Shown in pieces: positions 1 through 8,103 of a stretch of DNA of 64,000 bases (the first letter of the stretch is position 1; the number at the start of each line of letters is the position of its first letter). Below the pieces are notes generated by a model. The model was not told the origin of the DNA, did not search any database, and saw nothing but the letters and a program-made list of their open reading frames with translations. The translations under genes and the position numbers were made by a program. Source of the stretch: Blastopirellula marina (GTDB lineage Bacteria; Planctomycetota; Planctomycetia; Pirellulales; Pirellulaceae); NCBI RefSeq assembly GCF_002967715.1, contig NZ_PUIA01000085.1:62001-126000 (forward strand), given 5' to 3'.

Positions 1-777
1 ACCGTGTCCGTAGCCTGGACCATGATAGTGGACCCAACCGCCGTTACGGTAAACCATCCAACTATTGGCAGGCGTCCAATACCACCACACACCGTTCTGG
101 TTCTTGAAACGCCAGCGAGCCGTTCGGTCGCTGTTACGATCGATGTCGCCGCGGTTACGCACATGGGCATCGACACGACCGTCAGCGTCTAGCCTCGCGT
201 CGGCATCCAGACGCGAATTCGCATCCAGATTGTCGTCGACGTCAGTTCGACTTTTGACGTTGGCATCAACATTGGCGTCAATGTCGGCCTCCGCTGGGGC
301 GACTGGAAGGTCAGCATTCAACTTCGGTGCATTCGCATCAACCGACGAATCGACTCGAGCTTTCGTCGAACCTTCAAGCGAATCCGTTAACCCTTGGGTA
401 GGTGCTTGCGGAGTCGATAGTGGAGACATCTTAGCATCTGCATCGACACCGGCCTCTACGTCTGCTTTAGGTGCTTCCGCAGCGGCATCCAGGTCAGACT
501 GAACATTGGCATCGACAACTGGTTTCGGTGGATCGGTAATATCAGGAGTGTTAGGCTTGGGCGTGTCAGCAGCGGCCTCAACACCAGCCTCAGCGCTACC
601 AGTGGCAGCGGGTACGGCATCAGCAGCAGCGTTTCCGGAAGCTTCAACCTCACCACTTGCGGTATCACCAGCGGCATCGATCGTGCCGCCAACATCCTGG
701 GCATTAAGTGAGCCAGCGAATGCAAGGCCCGTCGCCGCGACCAATCCAAGAATCCAGTTTCTGGACGAAATCTTCAT
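1..777 (-). CDS. Secreted Asp/Ala-rich protein with Trp-rich tail (C-terminus beyond window)
   Basis: The reading frame is open from the ATG at 777 down to base 1, so the C-terminus is missing. A Sec signal peptide is visible (residues 1-27, cleavage probably after SLNAQ), followed by about 200 low-complexity residues rich in Ala, Asp, Val and Glu. These include repeated DAN, LDA and VDA units (for example DANVDANV and LDADARLDADG near residues 170-205). The visible end is aromatic and Gly-rich: RWRFKNQNGVWWYW, then WMVYRNGGWVHYHGPGYG. Similar W/G/Y-rich tails occur in exported planctomycete proteins of unknown function. AAGGAA sits about 7 bases before the ATG. No catalytic motif is recognisable; a surface or periplasmic structural role is only a guess. 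Confidence 0.8.
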   Translation of the reverse strand, partial: MKISSRNWILGLVAATGLAFAGSLNAQDVGGTIDAAGDTASGEVEASGNAAADAVPAATGSAEAGVEAAADTPKPNTPDITDPPKPVVDANVQSDLDAAAEAPKADVEAGVDADAKMSPLSTPQAPTQGLTDSLEGSTKARVDSSVDANAPKLNADLPVAPAEADIDANVDANVKSRTDVDDNLDANSRLDADARLDADGRVDAHVRNRGDIDRNSDRTARWRFKNQNGVWWYWTPANSWMVYRNGGWVHYHGPGYGHG

Positions 778-863
778 TTCAAATTCCTTTCTCGTAAGAA
801 GGGGGCATTTCCTATTCGTGATCGCAGCAGCACAAACACCGCTGCGAACGCTTTTGGAATTCA

Positions 864-881
864 TCATTCGTCGACGAATGA
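864..881. promoter_or_regulatory. Perfect 18-bp palindrome, candidate operator
   Basis: TCATTCGTCGACGAATGA is an exact inverted repeat lying about 90 bp upstream of the leftward gene starting at 777. A further half-site, TCATTC, follows at 885-890. It resembles a dimeric repressor or activator site, but no regulator can be assigned. Confidence 0.4.
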
Positions 882-1091
882 CGATCATTCACGAATTGAG
901 TTGAGAAACGATAATGGCAATGAGCATGCCAATCCGCTGGAAGACTTCAGGAAAAATGGCTTTAACGCCGGAGATTCGCCCCTTTCACTCGCATTTTCCT
1001 TGCACAATCCGAAATACTGGCATCATGCGCGAACAGGAGGCGGTTAATCCTTTTGGTCGTGCGGCAATCACGGTGGTGTTTCCTCATTCAA

Positions 1092-1123
1092 CGAAAAAAG
1101 GCCGTCCCAAGTGGAACGGCCTT
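1092..1123 (-). terminator. Rho-independent terminator of DUF1080 gene
   Basis: AAGGCCGT and ACGGCCTT arms (1098-1105 and 1116-1123) pair perfectly. Read on the minus strand, the hairpin is followed by a run of T (the A-run at 1094-1099). It lies about 30 bp past the stop of the gene at 1156-1806. Confidence 0.85.
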
Positions 1124-1155
1124 CTCATTGATTTAGCAAACAAGCTACCGTGAAA

Positions 1156-1806
1156 CTAGTCGGCAAGTTTCTTCAGCTTGATGTTCTTCCACTGCACAGT
1201 GTAAGGACCTTGGTCTTTACCAATGCCGTGAACCTGCAGACCGATGAAACCTTTCGGATGCGTCTTGTAGATCTCTTCGTCGGTCAGATCTTCGATTGGT
1301 TCGCCGTTGATCCAGGTTTGGATACGAGGCCCCTTGGCAACGACACGGAAGTGGTTCCACTCACCGTTTTTGAAGTGCGGATGCTTCTTGAGTCGTTCCT
1401 CTGGCGTCAACCAACCACGACCGGTTGCTTCGCCGTAGACGTAGCCTGCTTCGGCTGGGCCTGATTCGATTTCAACCTGGGGGCCGTTCACGCGACCGTC
1501 GTTGGTGTTGCCCTTGGTTTGCGAACGGATCTGAACACCGGAGTTCAGCTTGTCGTGAACCTTGACGTCGAACTCAAGTTCAAAGTCGCCGTATTCTTCA
1601 TCTGTGCAAAGGAACGAGTTGGGGCTGCCGGTCTTGGTTGTGCCTAGGACCGTTCCGTCCTTCACTTCGTAGGTCGCGGTGCCGTTCTTCTGGGTCCAAC
1701 CGGTCAGGTCTTTGCCGTTGAACAGTTCGATCCAACCTTCTTCAGCCTGAACGGTTGCCGTGAAACAGAATAGCAACAGACCGAGCATGAGCGACGATTT
1801 TTGCAT
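1156..1806 (-). CDS. Exported DUF1080 (3-keto-disaccharide hydrolase-like) protein
   Basis: A 216-residue protein with a Sec signal peptide (residues 1-21, ...ATVQA|EE) followed by one DUF1080 domain over nearly the whole mature length. Typical signatures are WIELFNGKDLTGW near residue 25, then the concanavalin-like jelly-roll strands with GDFELEFDVKV, NSGVQIRSQ and a GxWNHFRVVAKGPRIQTWING block. The family includes 3-keto-glycoside hydrolases and is very expanded in planctomycetes; it is thought to act on oxidised disaccharides in the cell envelope. The gene is monocistronic, with its own terminator. The substrate cannot be read from the sequence. Confidence 0.93.
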   Translation of the reverse strand: MQKSSLMLGLLLFCFTATVQAEEGWIELFNGKDLTGWTQKNGTATYEVKDGTVLGTTKTGSPNSFLCTDEEYGDFELEFDVKVHDKLNSGVQIRSQTKGNTNDGRVNGPQVEIESGPAEAGYVYGEATGRGWLTPEERLKKHPHFKNGEWNHFRVVAKGPRIQTWINGEPIEDLTDEEIYKTHPKGFIGLQVHGIGKDQGPYTVQWKNIKLKKLAD

Positions 1807-1911
1807 GAGCAGGAAACTCCTAAGTTGAGTGAGTGGATGGGGCTTGGAGAGGGATGCTTATTATCCTTGCCTATTCTGCCGGCTTCAACCAAGCGCACTG
1901 CATTTGCATAG

Positions 1912-1950
1912 AAAAAGCCCCTTTTCGAGGCCGAAACCAAGAAAAGGGGC
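1912..1950 (-). terminator. Rho-independent terminator of Cys-pair peptide gene
   Basis: Arms GCCCCTTTTC (1917-1926) and GAAAAGGGGC (1941-1950) are exact reverse complements. On the minus strand the stem is followed by TTTTTC. It lies 35 bp after the stop of the leftward gene at 1985-2209. Confidence 0.85.
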
Positions 1951-1984
1951 CGTTGGTTATTCCAGTTGATTGCTTAAATCAGCC

Positions 1985-2209
1985 CTATTTGCTGCAGCAA
2001 GCCGAAACTGCTTCACAGCAAGCCTGGCCTTCCGCACAACAGCTTGGCTTGGCTTCCAGGCAGCAAGCTTCCTGCGTTTCGCAGCATGCCAGCCCTAATG
2101 TGCAACAGTCGGCCTGGGGTGCCGACGATGCTGCCGAACCAGGAACGGCCAACGCGCCGAAACCAAGACCGAGTGCCAACAGAGAACCGAATACAAATTT
2201 AGTGATCAT
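1985..2209 (-). CDS. Small secreted protein of six regularly spaced Cys-Cys pairs
   Basis: A 74-residue protein: an N-terminal hydrophobic signal segment (residues 1-27) and then a mature part dominated by six CC pairs at about residues 35, 42, 49, 57, 64 and 71. The spacing is CC-x5-CC-x5-CC-x6-CC-x5-CC-x5-CC, so the pairs recur every seven residues. I start it at the ATG at 2209 because AAGGA lies 7 bases upstream; a GTG at 2215 would be too close to that site. Own terminator, apparently monocistronic. Metal binding or a disulfide-rich envelope peptide is possible from the composition, but no named family is recognised. Confidence 0.8.
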   Translation of the reverse strand: MITKFVFGSLLALGLGFGALAVPGSAASSAPQADCCTLGLACCETQEACCLEAKPSCCAEGQACCEAVSACCSK

Positions 2210-2334
2210 CGTCACGTCCTTAATTTTTAAATGTCGATGAAATGTGTCTATTGGATCAGCGCGTCACGGACTTTCCGCGCACGTCGACCAGGGGAAAAAT
2301 TAGAAGACAGAAAGTGGCGGTCGACAGAGCACCG

Positions 2335-2712
2335 TTAACAGCGCCAGACACACTTCAGAACGTGAATCGGAACAGATGCCGTTCCAGTCCAGGCAACCAC
2401 ACTTGGCATGCGAATCGATGGTTGGAGAGAAGCATCTGCTGAAAAGACATTTCCAATCAAAACCGGTGCCGGATGGTCTACAACAAGACCACGCACCTCG
2501 TTGGTTACTGGTTGAATCTGGCACCGGCAATCGGTGCTTCTGGGCGGGGAGTGCTGCTGCGGGGTCGTTGAACTGGGCGCGTGACAGCACGTGGCAACCG
2601 GAAAGTCCCCAAAGTCATTTGCTGCCGCACAATGCATACGACACCAACCCGGTCCAATTGCCAGAAACGTGGCAAGGATAAGAATCAGGACTGGTTGAAA
2701 AAGTCGATGCAT
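2335..2712 (-). CDS. Small exported Cys/His-containing hypothetical protein
   Basis: A 125-residue protein with a hydrophobic signal segment (LILILATFLAIGPG, residues 8-21) followed by WCRMHCAAA and a CCHAP motif near residue 42, CRC near 62, and a C-terminal KCVWRC. The arrangement resembles small exported proteins often seen near metal-handling genes, but no family is firmly recognised. It ends 125 bp before the Cys-pair peptide gene on the same strand, so the two may be co-expressed. The ATG at 2712 has only a weak ribosome site. It could still be a spurious frame; the signal-like N-terminus and the gap it fills argue for a gene. Confidence 0.55.
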   Translation of the reverse strand: MHRLFQPVLILILATFLAIGPGWCRMHCAAANDFGDFPVATCCHAPSSTTPQQHSPPRSTDCRCQIQPVTNEVRGLVVDHPAPVLIGNVFSADASLQPSIRMPSVVAWTGTASVPIHVLKCVWRC

Positions 2713-2785
2713 GGATAGGAGAGTCCTAGAGTTGATCTATGCATTCTTCCCATTCCTTTACGGAAGTCAAGTTCAACCCGTTCAC

Positions 2786-3868
2786 TTAGAACATTCGCAA
2801 TTGCGATTTTCCACTCTGGCCAGGACCACGAAATTGCGAGGTATCTAACTTAACTATACGCTGCTCAAGCCCATAACGCCGCTGGAAAAGGGAAAAGGTT
2901 TTAGCGATTGTCGCGGCGATCACTCCTTCTCCCCGCATTCGTGTCCCCCAACGAGAATCGGTCAACTCGCCTCCTCGACAAGCTTCAATGCGTGAGCGAA
3001 CTCGCTGAGCGTGTTCTGGCAAATGTTCCTTGAGCCAGTCCACGAAAATATCTTTCACCGCGTGCGGCAATCTCAAGAGGGTATAGCCGGCACTGACGGC
3101 TCCAGATTCCGCAGCAGCTTCGAGAATCGCGGGGATTTCAGTATCGTTCAGCCCCGGCACGATGGGAGCGACCATCACGTTCACAGGAATGCCAGCGGCG
3201 GTAAGCTCCTTTACCGCCTCAATCCGGGCCGCGGGGCTCGACGTCCGGGGCTCCATCAGACGCGTCAGTTTTTGTTCGAGAGAGGTGATACTTACGTTTA
3301 CACAAACCAAGTGGTGCCGGGCCATCTCTGCGAGTAAATCGATATCCCTTAGGATCAGCGCATTCTTAGTGATAATCCCAAGCGGCTGCCGAGCATCGAG
3401 GGACACTTCCAGGCATCCTCGCGTGACTTTAAACTCACGCTCCCCTGGTTGGTAGCAATCGGTTACGCCTGACATGGCAATCACTTCGCATTTCCAGATT
3501 CGCTTACGCAGGAAATTGCGAAACAACTGCGGAGCATCTTTCTTGACCATGATCTTGGTCTCGAAATCGAGCCCGCTGCTGAAGCCGAGGAACTCATGAT
3601 AGGGCCGGGCATAGCAGTAGCTGCATCCGTGCGCGCAGCCCCGATAAGGATTCAAGCTGTAGGTAAAAGGAATGTCGGGACTGCCGTTCTTGGTAATGAG
3701 CGACTGCGTCACATCCGCGAAGTACTCCGTTGGCACCTTCCGTTCGGCGAACTGCTCGGTATCGGCTGGATCGAGATGCTCCAGATCCTGCGCAACACTC
3801 AGCCGCTCGAATCGATTGGTGGGATTATCGCTGGTCCCACGTCCCACAATTTTTCGGGCAGATTCCAT
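2786..3868 (-). CDS. PA0069-family radical SAM protein
   Basis: A 360-residue radical SAM enzyme related to spore photoproduct lyase-type proteins (PA0069 family). The [4Fe-4S]/SAM motif is CAHGCSYC within NPYRGCAHGCSYCYARPYH (about residues 75-90). Family features include the N-terminal GRG...NP..RF segment, KIMVKKDAP, GVTDCYQPGE and GIITKNALILRD. The frame is open up to a TTG at 3940, but the first ATG is at 3868. The extra residues show no family similarity and would bury a GTATAC inverted repeat, so I use 3868. It lies just downstream of the SMP-30 gene on the same strand (78-bp gap). The reaction catalysed by this family is not established. Confidence 0.9.
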   Translation of the reverse strand: MESARKIVGRGTSDNPTNRFERLSVAQDLEHLDPADTEQFAERKVPTEYFADVTQSLITKNGSPDIPFTYSLNPYRGCAHGCSYCYARPYHEFLGFSSGLDFETKIMVKKDAPQLFRNFLRKRIWKCEVIAMSGVTDCYQPGEREFKVTRGCLEVSLDARQPLGIITKNALILRDIDLLAEMARHHLVCVNVSITSLEQKLTRLMEPRTSSPAARIEAVKELTAAGIPVNVMVAPIVPGLNDTEIPAILEAAAESGAVSAGYTLLRLPHAVKDIFVDWLKEHLPEHAQRVRSRIEACRGGELTDSRWGTRMRGEGVIAATIAKTFSLFQRRYGLEQRIVKLDTSQFRGPGQSGKSQLRMF

Positions 3869-3912
3869 TGCCTGGTACCATCGGCATGAAGGATTTTGAA
3901 CGGTGCCAGGAA

Positions 3913-3928
3913 GTATACATGCGTATAC
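3913..3928. promoter_or_regulatory. GTATAC-N4-GTATAC inverted repeat upstream of radical SAM gene
   Basis: Two identical palindromic hexamers, GTATAC, separated by ATGC, centred about 50 bp upstream of the ATG at 3868. The spacing of ten bases between repeats equals about one helical turn. Candidate operator; no regulator is known. Confidence 0.35.
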
Positions 3929-3946
3929 ACTTCTTGCCAAGCGAAT

Positions 3947-4834
3947 TTAGCCGGCAAATAGGTATGTCGTCGCACCGCTCACGCCAGGCTGGCAGCGGAA
4001 GATGCCGCCTGCCTGAGGAAACTGCCTGAGTTGCTCGTCGCTAAGCCCTTTGCGAGGTGTGGTGATATAGAGTTCGTCGAGGTTTTCGCCACCGAAGCAA
4101 CAGGAAGTGACGTTCGGACAAGGGATTTCTACCTTTCCGATAAGCTCGCCGGTACGCGGGTTCCAGCGGCAAACCGACGCACCGCCCCACATTCCGGTCC
4201 ACAGCATCCCTTCGCGATCGATCGTCATGCCATCGGGCTTGCCGATTCCCATCGATTCGGGAATGTCGACTACGGTTTGACGATTGGAAATCTCGCCGGT
4301 CTCAATCTGGTAGTCGAAAGCGTCGATCTTCCGCGTCGCCGTATCGATGTAATAGAACAACGAATGATCAGGAGACCAGCAAAGGCCGTTGCTGTTTACC
4401 ACCCCAGGAACAACCGTTTCGTAGTTAAACAGGCTATCGAAACGGTAACAATTAGCATCACCCGGCGTGCGTGTGTCGGATATCGTGCCGGCGAACAACC
4501 TTCCCTTGGGGTCGCATTTTCCGTCATTAAAGCGGTTGGTCTGCGAATTGGTGTCTGGGTTGACCACCTTCGTGACCTCGCCCGTCTGGGGGTTAAGCCG
4601 CACGATCCCATCGCGCGTGCCGACGATCATATCCCCTTTCGAAGTCGCAATCGCAAAGCTGCATTCTTTCTCGACGGTCCAAGACTCATTCTCACCACTG
4701 CCTGGATTGAAGCGGTTCACTAGGCTATTTTCGATATCCACCCACAGCAATTTTCCTGTCGTGGCATCCCAAGAGGGCCCTTCCCCCAGCGTAGCTTGAA
4801 TATCGAGAACGCACTGAGCTTCGTATGTCTGCAT
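3947..4834 (-). CDS. SMP-30/gluconolactonase/LRE family protein
   Basis: A 295-residue six-bladed beta-propeller of the SMP-30/regucalcin/gluconolactonase family, cytoplasmic (no signal peptide). The family hydrolyses sugar lactones using a divalent metal. Likely metal and substrate residues are Glu18 in LGEGPSW, Asn in NRFNDGKCDPKGRL, Asn in VNSNGLCWSPD and Asp in GKPDGMTID. It is full length for the family. It lies divergent to the bisphosphate nucleotidase gene (152-bp gap) and upstream of the radical SAM gene. A role in sugar-acid catabolism is expected from the family; the specific lactone cannot be told. Confidence 0.92.
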   Translation of the reverse strand: MQTYEAQCVLDIQATLGEGPSWDATTGKLLWVDIENSLVNRFNPGSGENESWTVEKECSFAIATSKGDMIVGTRDGIVRLNPQTGEVTKVVNPDTNSQTNRFNDGKCDPKGRLFAGTISDTRTPGDANCYRFDSLFNYETVVPGVVNSNGLCWSPDHSLFYYIDTATRKIDAFDYQIETGEISNRQTVVDIPESMGIGKPDGMTIDREGMLWTGMWGGASVCRWNPRTGELIGKVEIPCPNVTSCCFGGENLDELYITTPRKGLSDEQLRQFPQAGGIFRCQPGVSGATTYLFAG

Positions 4835-4986
4835 CGGGTTATCCGCCGGTCAGCTGTGGGGTGTTGTGAAACGTCGGTAAGACTTTTTAAAATATGGAGT
4901 TGCTTGGTAATCAAGCGGAACCGCCGATCGTAGGCTGACCAGCCGAGATCTGCAAGGATGTCCTCCAGCCCCCGAATTCCAACCTC

Positions 4987-5973
4987 ATGGCCGATAGCCA
5001 ATACACCCAGGAACTTCGCGTCGCCGTTCAGGCTGTCGTCGAAGCCAGCAAGATCTGCCGCCACATTCAGTCGACGGAAGATTTTGTTGAACTGTCTAAA
5101 AACGACCGCAGCCCGGTTACCGTCGCTGACTTTGGCAGCCAGGCCGTTGTGTGCAAGGCAATCTCCGAGGCTTTCCCTGACGATCCCATGATCGCGGAAG
5201 AAGACTCGGCGGCCCTTCGACTGCCTGACCAGGTCTCGGTGCTCAATCGCGTGGTGAAAGAAGTCGCCAAGGTAGTTCCCGATGCAACACAGGAGCAAGT
5301 TCTCAGTTGGATCGACCAAGGAATCTCGCGGGATCCAGCTCCTCGTACGTGGACGTTAGATCCGATCGACGGCACCAAAGGCTTCCTGCGAAACGAACAA
5401 TACGCAATTGCCCTGGCACTGTTGATTGACGGCCAGGTGAAAGTCGCGGCCCTGGCCTGCCCGAACCTCGGTACGATTGAAAGCGACGAAATCGGTTACC
5501 TCTTTACCGCCATCCGAGGCGAAGGCGCTTACGTTTCGCCTCTCTCGGATCCTACGGACCGTACTCGCATTTCCACCTCGGGATGCATCATCGGCCGCGA
5601 TGCTCGGTTCTGCGAATCGGTCGAATCGGGACATAGCGATCACAGCTGGTCGTCGGAAATCGCCACGGAACTCGGCATCACTCGGGATTCGGTTCGACTC
5701 GATAGCCAGGCCAAATATGCGGTTGTCGCACGGGGCGAGGCAGAGATCTACCTGCGTCTTCCCACGCAGGCTGGCTACGTCGAAAAGATCTGGGACCACG
5801 CCGCAGGATCGCTCGTTATCGAAGAGGCAGGCGGAACGGTCACGGACATCCACGGACATCCCCTCGACTTCTCGCGCGGCGCACTGCTCTCTGAAAATCA
5901 GGGCATCATTGCGACCAATGGCGCACTGCACGCAGCCGTGGAAGCGGCTATGAAAAAGGCAAGCGCCGGCTAA
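4987..5973 (+). CDS. 3'(2'),5'-bisphosphate nucleotidase (CysQ/inositol monophosphatase family)
   Basis: A 328-residue Mg-dependent phosphatase of the inositol monophosphatase superfamily. The metal-binding motifs are all present: Glu71-Glu72 in MIAEEDS, the DPIDGT signature at 125-130 (WTLDPIDGTKGF) and WDHAAGSLVIEEAGG near residue 265. The KGF after DPIDGT and the family's length point to 3'-phosphoadenosine-5'-phosphate (PAP) hydrolysis, as in CysQ/Hal2, rather than inositol phosphate. This would recycle PAP from sulfate assimilation or sulfation. The stop overlaps the stop of the convergent Rieske gene by four bases. Confidence 0.92.
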   Translation: MADSQYTQELRVAVQAVVEASKICRHIQSTEDFVELSKNDRSPVTVADFGSQAVVCKAISEAFPDDPMIAEEDSAALRLPDQVSVLNRVVKEVAKVVPDATQEQVLSWIDQGISRDPAPRTWTLDPIDGTKGFLRNEQYAIALALLIDGQVKVAALACPNLGTIESDEIGYLFTAIRGEGAYVSPLSDPTDRTRISTSGCIIGRDARFCESVESGHSDHSWSSEIATELGITRDSVRLDSQAKYAVVARGEAEIYLRLPTQAGYVEKIWDHAAGSLVIEEAGGTVTDIHGHPLDFSRGALLSENQGIIATNGALHAAVEAAMKKASAG

Positions 5974-6311
5974 ATCAGCCGCACCGAATTGGGTACTACG
6001 GGGAGTTCAACCAAGAGTTGCTCCCCTTCGATGTGCACAGCATATGTCTTCACATTGAAGCGATCGGCATCTGCATCGAGGTACTTCCCATCGGAAAGTC
6101 GAAATCGCCATAGATGCACTGGGCACGATACGACGCCGTCGCATACGTTCCCTTTCGCAAGATTGGCCCCCGCGTGAGGACACATCGCATCGATTGCGAA
6201 GACACCCTGATCGGTCTTGAATAGACCGATCCACTGTTCGTCCACGACAACCAATCTTCCTCCTAGATCAGGAAGATCGGCCATCACAGCGATTTGTACA
6301 AACTGAGACAC
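5970..6311 (-). CDS. Rieske [2Fe-2S] ferredoxin
   Basis: A 113-residue soluble Rieske protein. The cluster ligands are Cys44-x-His46 in MCPHAGANL and Cys63-x2-His66 in SCPVHLWRF, as in the small subunit of assimilatory nitrite reductase and in biphenyl dioxygenase-type ferredoxins. No membrane anchor is present. It lies 15 bp downstream of the DAHP synthase gene on the same strand, so the two may be cotranscribed. The redox partner is unknown; no oxygenase or nitrite reductase large subunit lies nearby. Confidence 0.92.
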   Translation of the reverse strand: MSQFVQIAVMADLPDLGGRLVVVDEQWIGLFKTDQGVFAIDAMCPHAGANLAKGNVCDGVVSCPVHLWRFRLSDGKYLDADADRFNVKTYAVHIEGEQLLVELPVVPNSVRLI

Positions 6312-6326
6312 GATGCGATAGTCGCC

Positions 6327-7385
6327 TTAGGCAGAGACCAGCGACTTGAGACGTTCGTGAGCTTCCAGTAGCAATTCTTCGGTCTCGTCCCAACCAATGC
6401 ACGCATCGGTGATCGAGACGCCATACGCAAGCGTGCTGGGATCATCAGTCAGCTTTTGATTGCCTGGCAAAAGATTGCTTTCCAGCATCACACCGGCAAT
6501 TGCCCGGCTACCAGCCATCCGCTGATCGAGTACGTCGCGGAAGACACCTGCCTGACGGGTATGATCTTTGAGCGAATTTCCATGACTGCAATCGACCAAT
6601 AGCCGTGCCGGCAAGTTCGCCTTTTCCAGAGCAGCAATCGCTTCGGCCACCGACTCACGCGAGTAATTCGGACCGGAACGTCCACCACGCAGAATCAGGT
6701 GCCCCCAAGGATTCCCCTTCGAGTGAACCACGCAGGTCGCCCCTTCGGTATCGATGCCCAGGAAACTGTGCGGTGCGTTGGAAGACGTCATCGCATCGAG
6801 GGCAATTTGCAGGTCGCCATCGGTTCCATTCTTGAAACCAATCGGCATCGACAACCCACTGGCCATCTGACGATGCGTGGGTGATTCGGTCGTGCGAGCA
6901 CCAATCGAGGCCAACGAGATCAGGTCGGCGATGTACTGTGGTGTGATCGGCTCTAAGGCTTCGCTGGCAGACGGCAGGCCCATCTCGGCCAGAGTCAGTA
7001 GAAGCTTGCGAGCCAGTCGGTAACCTTCGACCATGTCGAAGGTGTCGTTCAGGTGCGGATCGTTGATCAGCCCCTTCCAGCCCACCGTTGTGCGTGGCTT
7101 CTCGAAGTATACCCGCATGACCATCAGCATCGTTTCAGAAACCTGGTCAGAGAGCTTCTTCAGACGTTTACCGTATTCGATCGCCATGTCGACATTGTGA
7201 ATCGAGCATGGGCCAACCACGGCAATCAGGCGATCCTCGTCCCCTGCCAAGATCTTCTGGATATGCTGACGCGATTCGAAGACAAAGTCCTGGGCTGCCT
7301 CCGAGATCGGGAACTCACGCTTGATCTCAGATGGTGGAGCCAGCTTTTCAATTCGGTGAACGTTGATGTTGTCGGTCTGGTGCAT
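6327..7385 (-). CDS. aroG: 3-deoxy-7-phosphoheptulonate synthase, AroF/G/H type
   Basis: A 352-residue class I (alpha) DAHP synthase, the first step of the shikimate pathway (phosphoenolpyruvate plus erythrose 4-phosphate). Family blocks are visible in order: AVVGPCSIHN near residue 57, YFEKPRTTVGWKGLINDP near 93, ASIGARTTESPTHRQMASG near 160, PIGFKNGTDG near 181 and LLVDCSHGNS near 243. Length matches the E. coli enzymes. The E. coli isozymes are feedback-inhibited by aromatic amino acids; which one, if any, acts here cannot be told. The symbol denotes the family, not a specific isozyme. Confidence 0.95.
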   Translation of the reverse strand: MHQTDNINVHRIEKLAPPSEIKREFPISEAAQDFVFESRQHIQKILAGDEDRLIAVVGPCSIHNVDMAIEYGKRLKKLSDQVSETMLMVMRVYFEKPRTTVGWKGLINDPHLNDTFDMVEGYRLARKLLLTLAEMGLPSASEALEPITPQYIADLISLASIGARTTESPTHRQMASGLSMPIGFKNGTDGDLQIALDAMTSSNAPHSFLGIDTEGATCVVHSKGNPWGHLILRGGRSGPNYSRESVAEAIAALEKANLPARLLVDCSHGNSLKDHTRQAGVFRDVLDQRMAGSRAIAGVMLESNLLPGNQKLTDDPSTLAYGVSITDACIGWDETEELLLEAHERLKSLVSA

Positions 7386-7531
7386 GATCCTGCCTACAGG
7401 GGCGGCCTAATCGAACGAGGGAAACCTCTATCATGTCTCAACGCCCCCGATTCTCCTAGGCGGCTAGTTGCCAGGGGGGATAAAATTGGGGGCGGATATC
7501 GCGATTTTGCTGATTTACGCGAGAAAATTCA

Positions 7532-8023
7532 TCAATTCTCAGTGGTTTCGCTCTCGGCGGGGGCTTCAGATGAAGCCTGCAACTCTTTCAGAAGTTCGTC
7601 GGAATGTCGATCCCAAACGCCACGCGATTTGTCGTCCAGTTTGGCGTAAACACCGATTTCCGTCAGTTGGTGGCTCTCCGGATCGAATCGAAGCCCATTC
7701 TTGCGGGTAAATGCCCCCAATGCGATCGTCATCTCCTGCCCGCCGGGAAGATCATCTTTGCTGTAGTAGTGAAACGCGTCGTTCAACGTGATGCCGATGC
7801 TGGCCAGCGGTTTGTCCGACTCGTTTTTCACGATCAGTGCCATTTCCGAGTCGACTTCCGCCACACGGATCGCGATCGGAAGCGGGTTATCCGACTTTTT
7901 GGGCAGGGAAACCCATAGGAAAATCAGCATCGAAATCGGCATCAGGACCACGACGGCCATAAAGCAGGAAAGTCCGAATCTCGAAAGCCGAAGTTGATTG
8001 GGATCTTGAGCGAAATCATTCAT
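7532..8023 (-). CDS. Membrane-anchored hypothetical protein, divergent to regB
   Basis: A 163-residue protein with one transmembrane segment (about residues 17-40, SCFMAVVVLMPISMLIFLWVSL) and an extracytoplasmic domain of about 115 residues that looks beta-rich (ALIVKNESDKPLASIGITLN, MTIALGAFTRKNGLRF). The C-terminus is Glu/Ser/Thr-rich. The ATG at 8023 is preferred over the TTG one codon earlier. It is divergent to the RegB-like kinase gene with an 80-bp shared promoter region, which hints at shared regulation. I do not recognise a family. Confidence 0.75.
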   Translation of the reverse strand: MNDFAQDPNQLRLSRFGLSCFMAVVVLMPISMLIFLWVSLPKKSDNPLPIAIRVAEVDSEMALIVKNESDKPLASIGITLNDAFHYYSKDDLPGGQEMTIALGAFTRKNGLRFDPESHQLTEIGVYAKLDDKSRGVWDRHSDELLKELQASSEAPAESETTEN

Positions 8024-8103
8024 CAATTAATCTGTCCTCAGGCAGGCATCGCCATGTTTACTTCTATTTTTCGCTTCTAACCCACAAGCTGGCTACCCGC
8101 CTC

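Larger units (their letters stand above)
778..1155. other. Non-coding gap with palindrome and terminator
   Basis: No credible gene is present. The gap holds the upstream region of the leftward gene ending at 777, including a perfect 18-bp palindrome at 864-881, and the terminator of the leftward DUF1080 gene at 1092-1123. Nothing else was recognised. Confidence 0.6.

Noticed and set aside
7442-7491. CGCCCCC / GGGGGCG pair as a terminator between genes
   Set aside because: The arms are short, the loop is about 35 bases and no T-run follows in either direction.
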